64,000 nucleotides of DNA from Hyaloperonospora brassicae (lineage: Eukaryota > Oomycota > Peronosporomycetes > Peronosporales > Peronosporaceae), in NCBI GenBank assembly GCA_947650285.1, contig CANTFL010001299.1:62001-126000 (forward strand). Direction: 5' to 3'. Both the position numbers and the translations under genes were made by a program. Under the pieces are notes generated by a model that did not search any database, had not been told where the DNA came from, and worked only from the letters and a program-made list of their open reading frames with translations. Positions 10,000 through 22,641 of the stretch are shown piece after piece. Numbering within the stretch: the stretch's first letter is position 1; every line of letters begins with the position of its first letter.

Positions 10000-12900
10000 C
10001 GTTGATTAAGGTCGGATCTTCATTTTACCATTACCTCACCAGCATTGTCTATAATTTCGATCATAACAGGTCTTGCATCCCGATACCTCATACAAAAATT
10101 TTATAATTCGAAGCCATCTATATCCAACAATTTATATAATTACCACTCGGTCGGACCTACTCACCAAAATCAACGCGATGTTACTGTCAAACGCCAACCC
10201 ACTACCATCGGGTCCAAAAATGTCACTACTTGTTTTAGTTTGGACACGTGCACGACCGGAAATACTCTGTATGGAGTTCCTATAATCTCTTAAAGGACCG
10301 CATATTTCCCACATAGCACAGCCACTCGAAATAGTCAATGCCACATGTGTGCTAAATTGCGAGCGTATATGTCGTTGACTTGGTCCAAAAAGAGCTACAC
10401 TTGCATTACACCCTCTATGTTGTGCGGATCCTTATCTGCGTAATTCAGATCCGCTCAAATTTGGATCGCGATCTTAAGACGTTCTTTCACCGCCGCTTTT
10501 GATCGCTGGTTCTACCGTTTAATGCTATATAGACATCCTTTTGATTATAAATTGTGAAACTTTGGGCTTGCTAGAGGTAGAATTTCTTCCAATATCGATA
10601 TCGTATCGCAACTGTGGGTCCGATACAGCGGAATATTTCTGCGTTCGCGATATTGTGCCGTAATTTCAGCAAAATTTAGCCGTTCTCCGTACTCATCCCA
10701 ATGGTTCTAATTCACATCTACGACATACAATATGAGGTATCGGGTTAGCGTCTCACCATGTGCGCTACTGCAACATTCACCTGACATTGGTAGGCCATAG
10801 TCGCACGTTTCTTTGACCTGCGATCTTGTTAAATGCCCGAAAGAAATGCAACATAATTTTTTATCTCCCGATGATGTCTTATCACTACACTCGCCCTGAA
10901 ACTTCGGACACTTTACCCTCGTAACCTTCTGCGGTCTTCTGCGCGGTTCTTTATGCACTTACTTTTGCCATCACATATCCCTAGAATATTTCTACTCATA
11001 CCGGTAACTCCCTATTACCCTTGAATGACCGCGGCGGATATGGTATATATCCCACTGCTATCATCCGGAACAGGTAAGTATCTTTTATTTTTTCTAGTGA
11101 TCTCCGAGTTATCGCAGGCATTCTCTTTCTCTCCGTACAATCCTGACATTCACCTACATACCGTTAAAAGCTTCGGTACAGTTCTCTTCAATGTAAATTT
11201 GATTGGATTTACTGATAAGTCCTTCCAATTCCTAGGCGGCCACCTTCTAAACTCGTATGGTAATAATGCAGAAATTCTACTGCAACAATATAGGTACGAT
11301 GAAGCGGATCTTATCCGCACGATCTTCATAGGATCTAGACGATCTGGAGAGAAATTCATAAATCCGTTTTCGTATACTTCATGGTCTGGACCTCTGCAAG
11401 CACATGTCTTCGCATCTTTGACGCTTCACTGAGTAGCATGCCCTATCAGGTATTACTGTTCGTTAATGATCCAGCCATCATTTTTGCGCCCTCTTAATTC
11501 ATTTGATCGAGCTCGGTATTTAACTTCTTCGCGTAACAATTCGATTCTTTTGTGTCTTCCAGACGTAGATCTAGGTATCACAGTCATTTTCATTAATCGA
11601 TCTGACTATTCTGGCACAGTCGGCTTATCTGACCGATTAAATGTTTTCAGGTCTTGCAACGCTGGGTCGGGGAGGTAACAATTCTATCTACCTCTTCTTG
11701 CAAGACTATGCTCGCTAGTTAATCTGCACTCTGATTCTATTCCCGCTTTATGTTTACGAACTTGGCTTCGGCCACGACTGAAATATCTGCAATCGACCAA
11801 GAAATACGACTGCTTTCACAGTCAAATTCACGTATAATCCAAAGCGGCAGCCATAATATTCTATTTCGTAGGCTTCGCACGATCGCGCCGTATTCTCCAC
11901 TCTTTCGTTATGATCGAGCCGATCCGTCAAATATGCTAACCAAACGATTCGATTCCATCTTAACGGTAGGCACAGGCAGCGCAATTTTCTGCCTCGGCTA
12001 TCGCTTCGGAGCGATAGCGATTGATATCGTGTCTACCTCGATTCACGAGGTTACGCCGGCCGCGAGGGCGTTAAGTGTTCCATCAATATTTTCGTGTATC
12101 CATTTACCTTCAGTGTCAAATTTAACAGCAACGCGGCTGATCTCCTTAGCTTTGCATTGAGACGAGCGGAGTTGACCAAATAAGCAAGAATCTAAATAAA
12201 GTGAGTACTTAAATTTTTTGGGATGCCAGCCTAACATAGCACACATATAAATGTCTCTAGATATCATCTCCATCATGCTCTAATTATTCTCGTTAAGCTC
12301 GAGTGTGTGGCTTACAAATGTCATGTCCAGTATACAACATCGTATTCTTGCAACAAGGATGCTGACACCGCCCACTTTCAAGCATAAACTACGATCACCG
12401 AGGTCCAATATGGGTCGAAATGCTTAAAGATCGGGGTAGTAAAGATCTTGGCCTTTGACATTGTACACGCAATAGTAGCTTTCTTGCACCTAATTCTTAA
12501 ATTTGGAGCGCTCTTCTTTTCTTTTTAATGGTTGGGCTTTAACCTTCTTTAGCCCATTTCAAGTTTGTTGCGACCCCGGCATTCATCTGGACGATTCAAA
12601 CAAGCTCGGCCTCCCTTAACACGTACAGGACGGATGCGTGGATTGCAAAGTCTTTAATAAACCTGCTATAATCTTTTATACTACCCAAGAATGACTGCAT
12701 AGATCTCAACGTCGTCGGAAACGGATATTTACCAGCGACCCTAAATCTATACGGTGAGCTTTCAGCCCCGCAGATGACACCTAGTGTCAAAAGTGGTCTA
12801 CTCTATGCCGTCCATAGAAACGTTCGGAGAAGCTAATCGATAAGTTTTACCGATCACACACTTCTGGCAATCGTTCCACCTTAGCGTACGGTGTAGTCCA

Positions 12901-13400
12901 CATTATAGCTGGGATAAGCATGCCTTCATAGTAAAACCGTCTGCCCAGTACTGACGGCGATCGGTGCGTTTCAGCTTTCAGGTCCGATAAATCATCGTTA
13001 AATTAGGCTATTCCGTTGCGGTCGAATCGATATTGTCATCAATTTTAACATACCCATATCAATCATTACGAAAAAATCGCCGGTGAATCTGTGAAGCAAT
13101 CTTATATCGAAACGGCATTCATAACCAATCAAATAATCCTTACGGAAGAAAAAAACCATGAGATCATCCTTGCCCGTTCGGTAACAACCCAAAAATTTAC
13201 TAGCTATATCCAGAGAGCAGTAACACAGTGCTTTGTTTATATCCTACAACATCCCGATGTAAAGCGGCATGGGGTAATTATTGAGCCGTTTTATCAGTTT
13301 CACCCGCCTCTAATGTATACATAGCCTGACATATTCTCTCTTTCGCTTTATGACACGACTTTTGGCGACGACCAAATCGATGTCGAAGATCAAGGATGAA
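10000..13400 (-). pseudogene. Second decayed gypsy pol fragment
   Basis: Frame 12596-12790 encodes the RT-RNase H connection typical of gypsy elements, with LRSMQSFLGSIKDYSRFI followed by DFAIHASVLYVLREAEL. To its left, translated pieces around 12300-12450 resemble the RNase H segment (KHFDPYW, KWAVSASLLQEYDVVYW). Frame 12043-12276 (AVKFDTEGKWIHENIDG) continues the same strand. Frames at 11150-11359 and 10707-10958 are unrecognised but on the same strand. Many stops and shifts are present and no LTRs were paired with it. The limits are approximate. Confidence 0.5.
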
Positions 13401-13858
13401 TAATTTTGGTCGGCAACAATTTCTTGATAGAATTAGCCAACCACTATTCGAAACTTGGGTGCAACCAGCCGTACACGCAGTGCAGTTAAATTCGACCCAC
13501 CTACATTATTATCCTATACAGCCCCGCGTGCTGCAAAGGGTAAAGAAATTTCTTTTCCAATTAATAAGTGTCGATTCTTCCATATCGATTGTCGCCACTT
13601 CCCTTTTTCTTCTATAAATGAATATCAGAATATTTGACGTAGACATAGTCGATCGTTGGCTCCGTCAAAAGTGTTGCCAATTCTGGCAGTACGGCCTGAT
13701 TTATCGACATTTTTCGCGAACAAGCCGATCTTTCATGGTTATATTCTTATGTGGCAAGTGTTTCTTCTTCCTTTGCATTCCGCCGATCGTACCCATACCC
13801 GCTGTCAATACTGGTCGATTAAATCGGTATTGCAGTTCACGTTCTCTCATGTTATCTT

Positions 13859-14301
13859 TGTAACGGGGCAACCCATTAAATAGAAATAACAATTCGGTTA
13901 AAAATGGTAATGAAGAATAGTACGCTAAATATTCTCGTAAAAATTTGTTTATCTTAATAATATCATTGGGGCGATCCAAAAAACTACTCATTGGTTGATT
14001 CTGTGTGTTTATTTACCAAAGATTATCGTTGCTAGACGCGCGCAATGGGTGGTGAGTACACGTTATCATACGTTTATATATATTTATATAATCAAGCTAA
14101 CAACAATCAGACAAAGGGTTTATATGGACCTAATTATGTTAAATTACAGTTATACTTTTTCTACGTCTATATTTTTGCCTTAGCCGATTACTATTCCTCC
14201 GAGTAGTACTTCGAGGTAGCAGGACAGTGACCTTTACTGTTGTCAGTCATAATTAACTTTGTATTCGTAGTCTACTACGTAGTTATTGGTACCCCGCTAC
14301 A
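13859..14301 (+). repeat. Gypsy 5' LTR
   Basis: It starts TGTAACGGGG and ends about GCTACA. It aligns through its whole length with 21347-21760. A 20-bp core at 14038-14057 (GCGCGCAATGGGTGGTGAGT) is nearly unchanged in the right LTR and in the copies at 27712 and 29506, although most of the LTR has diverged. The right edge is approximate because some similarity continues a few bases further. Confidence 0.65.
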
Positions 14302-14351
14302 CCTGTTAGTACTTTTTAATCCGTCCAACGACTACAAGCGCATCGCCTTAC

Positions 14352-15340
14352 ATGAACATGTCATACGATGAAGAAGGCGATAACTTACACGGATCTTTTA
14401 ACATCTACTCCTATAAAAGCGATATCGAATGGAGTGCGGTCGGAGGATTGGGTTCGACCGTTGACGAAGAAGCTGTATGGGCATGCTATTCTCAAGGTAT
14501 AAAGACCAGCAGCATTCTGTCATGAGCAAGTTCTTATAACGAGAACTTAGATTCGCGAGCAGAGTTGACCATGATGCTTAAAAAGAACAACCAGCGGACT
14601 GAAACACGAAGATAGCAACATTCATACCCCGCAGAGTCCACGCGTGTTTTGCGACAGGAGACTCTAAAACTAATTATTTCCACGTACCGGAGAATCAAGG
14701 TAGATTCACAATTGAGATGTTTCGCCGAGGTTAAGAAGCCATCAAGGACCTTCGAATTGACGATTCGCTAATGAAATTTGCACACGCTCATTAATACTTG
14801 TCAGATGACATTAGAACGTGGGCTTTTAATCTCGAGTTGCACGACCCATATTGGTTTAGGACGTTAACTTTTTAATATACCCTGCTCTGCGAGACATTTG
14901 ATCTGCCTAAGGCAGAATATGGGACTATATCAGATCTCCTGAAACTTAAAAAGGGTAAGCGTAGGATTTACGCTTACTCTTAACATGTGAGCTCCATTGA
15001 AAGTTACATGGTAGCAAATCCTGTGAGTGAATGTGTGCTGTTCACGAAATTCGTTCAGGGGCTTGCAGGTGTTACTGTCAGGGACTACCTGTTACGCGGA
15101 GAGCTGAATACGCTTTCGGAAGCAATCTACGTCGCAGAGAAGATAGACTTAAGTGTGAGACATGCCCGCACTACGCTGACTCTCTTTTATTCACAGAGAC
15201 GACCGGCTCCCGGCCGTCCAGAGCCAATGTACCTCTCTTATGTCGAAGGCGAGTAACCTTGGCCTTCGAACGACAATCTATTGCAGACATGCAATCGCTG
15301 TCACAAATCAGGATACAACGCAAATAAATGCAGTCTCCCC
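14352..15340 (+). pseudogene. Gypsy gag remnant with zinc knuckle
   Basis: Fragments from an ATG near 14352 lead to frame 14987-15256, which reads like a gag capsid C-terminus (FTKFVQGLAGVTVRDYLLRG, then EAIYVAEKIDLSVRHA). A knuckle CNRCHKSGYNANKC follows at 15290-15331, with the expected histidine replaced by asparagine. Stops separate the pieces. Confidence 0.65.
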
Positions 15341-15599
15341 CGTTTAGGCACTCGCGGTACTGAGCGAAGTAACCTGGCACCACCGAGGAAAAGTGAATTA
15401 CGAGGTTCCAGTGCAGTTTTAAACCCGCAACAACGAGGCGGGCCACCAAAATGGTCGGGGTCAGTAAGGGTGGAGCGACCTACTGATCCATCGCCATCAA
15501 CAGAAATATAAATTCGTTGACGTAGAATGCTTTCGAAACACAGTATCTGTGTGTCTCTGCACCTGGTAATGATGTGTATCTCATCACCTTGACATTGGA

Positions 15600-18500
15600 A
15601 GTGACAAAGGACTTGTCAATATAGGCCCTAGTTGACCGTGGGGCGTCAAAAATGTTTATGGTCGCCAGTCGTTAGAGGCTGGAAGACTCAACTTCGTTAA
15701 GCGATAAATTCCTAAAACGAGAATGACTGTGCATCTAGCGATTGACGTATCCATAACCGTTGATAAACGTGTAGTTGGTATTCACTACACATTAGAGGGT
15801 GAACGATATGATGATAATTTCAACACGCTGGATCTGGATGTGAAATTATATTTTATCCTAGGATTACCTCGGATATGAAGGTACGAGCCAAGGGTGAGCT
15901 GGCAGCATCGATCCGTCAAGATGACTACCACTTATTCATCAGATGTTCATCTGGTGACCCTATTGGATCATTACAAGCGTGTGGGTGTACTGCGAGTGAG
16001 CGCGATGGTCTAACATTCGGTACGGTCGTTAGCACGACTGCACACGACCTCATTGTAGCGGGTCATTACACTATTGAGCAAGTTGCCAGCAGATGTACAG
16101 ATCCCACAGGCGGATCTGAAGGCCTATTACTGAAAAATGTCGTGTGGACCCGGATAAGGATATAATAGCAGGCAACATCCTGGAGAGAAGAAACCAGTTG
16201 TCAAAAGACGATAACACGTTCCACCTAGGTCGACTCTCCAGTAGACCATAATAAATGATCGCCTGACTGTCGTTGCTCTACCACGGTCGGGATATAAAGA
16301 GAAATAGAAGCCACCAGCATTCTTTGGGTGTGACTTACCAGGAAGTGATCAAGAGATTCAATGTCTTGGTCAATCCTTGTTTAAGAGTAGGCGCTTTTAC
16401 GCTTGATCCGATTACACCTTCGAAGTTGACTTTTAAATATTACACAATTGCCAACGTTATAACCAAAATGGATCTTACGGGATCTGCCTAGTGGCAAATT
16501 CAAACATATCTGTGTACTCGTCGCGGAGGACGAGTTTGTCACCGATATTTGGTCGTCAATGAATTAAGCTTGTAAAGAACGGGTTTTCCGCATTTCATCG
16601 ATGGACGAAATTTTCTTGGATGAGAAGACACGGATTAAACGATACATATTTCAATTCTGGGAGTCGCTATAGGCAGATCCTTATCATAAGTTTTGGATTG
16701 AATAAAATGTAATTATTTGGTTTAGTGCATCACAAGTTGACTAAGGACAAAGGCACTTGACACGAGATCGAGCTCAAATTGGCTCAAAGGTATACATAAT
16801 AAAGCTGTGGTCACTGCCTCGTGAACCAGAACTAACGGTGGACAAGTCCTTTGCTGTTTGCTTAACACCGGGACATGTAAGCGATCCTACTTCCCCTCAC
16901 AGCTCTACGAACTTCTGAGCGTAAAACGCCACATGACGATGGCGGACAGTGCACACATTCAACAAGTTAAATGATGCAACGGTGCCTACTCAGAAGCCAA
17001 TACCGACGAAGGAAGTAATCATTGATCACATGCCACTGGGTACCAACTTTTTGACTATGGCTCTGATGGTTAGCGTCTATCAGATCAGCATGCGTTAACG
17101 GGACATCTTGTTTACAGCAGTGAGAACCCCGCATCGGAATACTGTGGGAGTGGCTAGTGATTCCACAAGAGCTGAGTAAAGCCCCTTAACCTTCAACCGA
17201 TTTGCCGAAGACCTGCTAGGATCTTTTCAGAAATTTGCACCTATATATTTCGACGATATGTTTATCCATATTTGGTATATGGATGAAAATACGGACGTGG
17301 AAAATCACAGAACACACGTCCGTCAGGTTCTTAGCTTTTGCGGAATCATAAGCTGTACGCCAATTTCAAGAGATGTATTTTTTCGTCTTCTTGAATACCA
17401 CTTCATGGGTGCGTCTTGGATAAACACAGCGTACGACGTGATCCCGGAAAGATCAAGGAGATCACCGACTGGTCAGTGCTCTTTGGTGTACGGGGCTAAG
17501 GAACTTCTTTGGGGCTACCTTTGTACATTCACAGTTACTCGCAAAAATTACGCCGAGATGACCGTGCATCTTTCTTGCTTGCTCAAGAAAGATGTGAGTT
17601 GGTCATGTAACGCTGACTGGCAGCGTTTATTTGAAGGTATCAAGCAGAGCTTGATTCAATCGCCCATACTGGCGATTGCAGATCAGGACAGACTATTATC
17701 GGGGTCCGTGACGCCAGCGATTTGCAATCGGCTGTGCATTGAAGCAACTTAATACAAATGGCGCAGAGCGCGTCATCTGATATCAATATCGACATCTGCA
17801 AGCATCTGAACGTAATTATCCAGTGTATGACAAGGAACTACATGCCATGAAGCACGCACTGACTAAGTTTGTATCCATCTCGTGGTAGATAGACCGTTCG
17901 TACTTTATACAGACCATGCCCCCAACGGACGGACGTAAACAGTCTTCACCTCTCGAAACGAATGGTAAGGGGGCTGTTTTTCTATGTGTAGTACAATTTC
18001 TTTGTCAAATCATACAAACCAGGACGACTAGATCTCGTCGCTGACGCCCTATCGCGCCGACCCGATTTTAGTTCGGGCGCGCAATCCAATAGTGAGAATA
18101 ATATCACTGTTGCAACACTCAGAGCCAGTGTCCCATCGTCAATTTTTATTAATGACGTAAGCAAGACCTACGCAAAAAAGGATCTTCTGCGCTTGATGGA
18201 TCATCTAATGAATCCAGCTCGAACATCGCTGAAAATTTTACCGGCCTTTGTACCGATCCTCTTCGGATCGGTGCGCAACGCGCAACGGGCTGCTTTTTTA
18301 TACAGCCGTTGCCGGCGACACTCCTCGTGTCGTCGCCCCCACTCATAACAACTTGCGCTTACGCATCATATTTGATTGTCACGATGCCCCAACAGGCGGC
18401 TATCGTGGTAGGGAAATTTTTTTACCTGACGGTAAGTCGTGACTTTTACTGCCCTTGCCAGTTTCAGCTTGAGCGCAAGTACATTCGATATTGCGAGGTT

Positions 18501-19300
18501 TGTCAACGGGCGAAGACCAGTAATTCATCCCGTGCACCCTTACAGCCTCTATCTGTCCCGGCAGAGGACTGACAGTCCGTTTCAATGGACTTAGTATACA
18601 GTTTCCTTGAAAACGCTCACAAGAATAATGGTATTCTTATGTTCTTCGATCGGTTCAGCAAGATGGTAGATGTACCTTCTTGCTTCGGGTCCCGATTCTA
18701 TTGCTGCATACGGATGTGCGCGTGTCTATATCGACGCATGCTGTCGACTCCATGCATTGCCCTGCGAGCGGGTATTGGATCGATACTCTCGGTTCACGGC
18801 AAAGTTTTAATAACCCGTTTTCGCACACTGGTGACTAGGTTATAAGCGTAAACCCGTCATCGACCTGAAAAGGATGGTTAGACGGAACGTGCTAACCGGG
18901 TCCTCAATGAGATTTTTATTGAGGAGACGCCCACTCGTTTTTAAGTTGGAGTGATTTCTTGCCGTGTTTTTTAAATTCGCTATTAACAACTCTTTGCATG
19001 CGTTTACAACGCAAAAACGTTTTACGAGAATGGCATCGGCACCCACGTCTCCCCTCATTGATACAAAGTGGATCTGGAATAAGAGGAATAAGGAATCGCT
19101 CACGAAAGACCCGTTTTTCTCTTGCTCATCACATATCATCGTTTACGCCGATGCGTTTATATCCGATGTCGACAATGTCGATATGGAAGAAGACGTGTTC
19201 AGCTGTTGCAACGACGCTGCTGCTGCCTCAGGCACTGATGACGATGCTGGAATATGTACATCGTCAATGACCATGCCATCAAGAAAATTGATACTTTCAA
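15600..19300 (+). pseudogene. Gypsy pol remnant (protease, RT, RNase H, integrase)
   Basis: A protease-like ALVDRGASKMF is near 15623-15655, with DSG altered to DRG. RT is marked by FNRFAEDLLGSFQKFAPIYF and DD at about 17195-17260, with FIHIWYMDENTDVENHRTHV after it. RNase H appears as DWQRLFEGIKQSLIQSPIL (about 17615-17675), YDKELHAMKHALTKF (about 17825) and YKPGRLDLVADALSRRPD (about 18010-18065). The integrase zinc region and core appear as YCEVCQRAKT (about 18490) and SMDLVYSFLENAHKNNGILM (about 18580-18640). Frames change repeatedly and stops are frequent. Confidence 0.75.
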
Positions 19301-21346
19301 TGAAAAAGAGAAAGGCCTCTTGGCAGTGCGTAAGAAGCGCACTGAATGACACACTAACGAGCGAGAAGAAAAATCTCCTGCTGACTCGAGAATCGGTAGT
19401 ATGTTTCGTCAAGATCCATCGCTAACGCGGTGGACCGCCAGAACAGGAAAGCAGACTAGAATGTAAGCGCAGATATCCTTTTATTTAAGGACAAGTCCCT
19501 AGTAATACTGTCTGCGGTAAAATAACCTTAGATACGCCTTCACTAATGTCGGCAGTAGTAAATCTTTGCCGCAATACATCGGCCGCTTTCGTGTATTACA
19601 CTGTGAAGTAAATGCTTACACGATCAAGTATCCTCGTAGGATGCGAACACATTTTTCGTTCTATGTAGGTCGTCTCCGATTGTACTAACATTACAAGGTC
19701 TCTTTTGAGAGCGGAGGAAGCTTGTAAAATCAGAACTTCTCAACGAAATCTTGTCATCACGAACCAAAAGTTTAGGCTGGTCCTTCAGCAACGCGTTCTC
19801 GCATCGAGCTGTTGCTAGCCCGTCGCGCAGGAGATGACGCTTGCGTTCTTATTAAACTGAGCGAGCGTGAAGTCCGAAACGTTTCTTTCATTCGATACGA
19901 TAACGTTGCACGCTCACCATCAAGTCATGACGACGATTGTACTCGTGCTCCGCGTCCTTCCTTCACTCGGTCAGGACGCGGTTATATTTGTCAAAAATCT
20001 CTTGCAGGCCTGGCGGCTGGGCCGGACCTGGCCATTCCGCCTCCGCCTGAGCCGCTGGTGGGATCACACGGTGGTAGACGCTTTTACGAGGAGCCTTTTT
20101 ATGAGTTACTGCCTGCATAATGGGGAGCGGGAAAAGTTCGTTGTCTTCTGTTTCGGTTATCTACACTCTTTAAAATAGTTGGTAATCTCGGTCACAACTG
20201 ATGGCAGATAATGAAAATCTTGTTTGGCAATTCGACGAGACGCATTCATTGAGTCGTCGGGTTCATCGGTTAACACGCGCTGTTGGCGCTAGTAGACGGA
20301 TTGAAAGTCCGCACCCGGAATGTGTGCCCTTCCCCAATGCGAAGTTTGGCGAAATACTTCCCTTAAGCCCCGATGCGAGTTTCGACACGAATCGCACATG
20401 TTTGACCCCATGTGAGTCAAGGAATGCCTGCCTCACGCGATAAAAAATGCAGCCGATACATTGCACCGTTTGGCGATCGTTTTTCAACCTTGATGCCTAC
20501 TGCCTCAACTTTTTAGACCAATGTTTTAAGACCAAAATCCTTTACATTTTAGACGAACACGTTCCATGCCGCCAAAAGCGGTTCTTATGCGCTTTTGGTT
20601 GCTATTGTACCATAGATGCTTAAAAATCCATCATGATAGAATTATTCTGCATCGCGAAAGTTGCTCGCGATAAAGGATAAGCCATAGATCCCACTCGCAT
20701 CAAATAATAGATCTCGATTGTGCTGGCTTGTCTCGTCAGAAATGATATTAGAAAAGTCTCGAACAAGCGCTTCGACTTAAGCTCCTCGCACTTCAATGTG
20801 ACATTAATGTCGGTACTACGGTCATCATAGTGGCGATAGCTCGCGCCATAATTGACACGTTCGTGCGAAGGCGCACGAGCTGGCTTTGATGATGAGTACC
20901 CTGTACTAGTACTCATCAATATTTTCTTCAGCATCGCTACCGATCGACGCGATTCACGAATCTATCGTTCAATGTGGCTAAATGATGACCTAGGTTAAGA
21001 CATTGAGGATAATCCGGGTGTCTCTGAGGCCTTTTTCTAGTCAGACGCATCTGACTTACCAGAGTAGATGACCCCGACCTCGGTATCATCGTATGCACGT
21101 GGTGCGATACCACTGCGTCTCCATCAACAGGGGCTCCGCGACAGACGGTTCGTCTGCCGCGGAGACTTGCTCAGCTAAATGATGTGCCTTCTTTATGTGT
21201 TCCTGCACAGACACATTACCTATGCGAAGCATGGTCAGGAATGAATGGATCTGACCATACAAAAGCTCCCTGTCCTAAAGTTGCCCAACGGGTGGCCTTA
21301 GAGGTGCGATAGTCACACGGTGACTATCAGGTAACAGGTGGGGTGG

Positions 21347-21760
21347 TGTATCGGGGTACACGGTTAAATAACAATAGAATTGTGAGAAATGGTAATTAAA
21401 AGCATTACATCGAATATTTTTTAACATCATTACTTGATATTTTTAAATAGTTAAGATGACCCAAACTTCTACGTATTTATTGATATTGTGATTATAGCAA
21501 CTCACCAATTTCTGATATACGCGCGCAATGGATGGTGAGTAGACGTCATCATACACTTATTATATCGATATAATTAAGTTAGGACAAGTAAGAAAACTAA
21601 AGTTTTAGGACTTAATTATATTAAACAACAGTATTCACTTTTTTAACGATCATTCCTCTGTGTATTGTCTATACCTAGCAGGGAACTGACCTTCACTATT
21701 GTCAGTGATTGTTAACTCCGTATTGGTAGTCCAGAACTAAGTTGTCGGTGCCTCGTTACA
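21347..21760 (+). repeat. Gypsy 3' LTR
   Basis: It starts TGTATCGGGG after a G-rich tract and ends about CGTTACA. It aligns with 13859-14301 and carries the 20-bp core at 21521-21540 with one change (GGGTGG to GGATGG). Confidence 0.65.
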
Positions 21761-22641
21761 ATTTCTGTTGGTGGGTTAATACGAAAAATCATCTAGATTT
21801 ACAAGATATACAGAAACGCCGAAGTTTACGTGCACTTCATTGGCCTATTTATGATTACTGAACGCAATTTTTATGTCAAAAAATATGCTTTAACATAGCT
21901 TTTTCTTTTCATAACGCTATTGAAGTATATACTCTACGCGGTAGTGACGTTTGCATTTTAATGGTATATACTCGTCCACTATGCCCATAGTTTGCGCGTC
22001 GACCCTCCGCAAGTAGACTTACATAAGGCTAACATGTGGACGACATGAGCTAACGAGTAAGGTGTCTTTAATTTGGATTGTAACTTTTAAAAGGTGTTTG
22101 TTATTATCGTCGATTAACTTGATAGGCCATACTGTAAAAAAAATAGCCGCAGAGATTATACCACTTTTCGTTCGAATTATGTACAAACGTTGCAACATCC
22201 TTAATTTATGTCATGCCAGCTGCGCCTGTGTCGGATCTGTATATTCTATGTGGAACGAAAGATGCGCATATCTCGATTCACCCACATGGTCACAAGACAT
22301 GTGAAATATATTGATTCCTTTATGCGACCAGATCATTTTTGTTCCCTACTGGTATGTTAAGGCTGGTCACCTTACGCATCTACTAAAAAGTACTTAGACG
22401 ATGTGTTGATCAAGAAATGCTGCCGAACTGCAAATTTACAAGCAACTCCAATCGGCGGGTGGTTATGCTACCTGCGCGTTGTACGAGCTCTGTCTACATA
22501 CTTGAAGCGAATGGCCTTGATCATTAAATTTCGCAGGCTTATATAAATACGATAAAATTAAAACACTATAAGCACGTTACATTTACACTCACGCCCAAAT
22601 CCGTAAGGTAGGGTTTACAACTTGTTTTTACAACATCGAGC
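21761..22641. other. Intergenic, nothing recognised
   Basis: AT-rich sequence between the gypsy 3' LTR and the stop codon of the START/FYVE gene. Only short open frames occur, and none shows a recognisable domain. Confidence 0.6.

Larger units (their letters stand above)
13859..21760 (+). mobile_element. Decayed Ty3/gypsy retrotransposon with both LTRs
   Basis: Two alignable LTRs (13859-14301 and 21347-21760) flank 7 kb of plus-strand gag and pol fragments in canonical order: gag, zinc knuckle, protease, RT, RNase H, integrase. The LTRs differ at very many positions and the coding parts are broken throughout, so the copy is old. A G-rich purine tract (GGTGGGGTGG) precedes the right LTR. Confidence 0.75.
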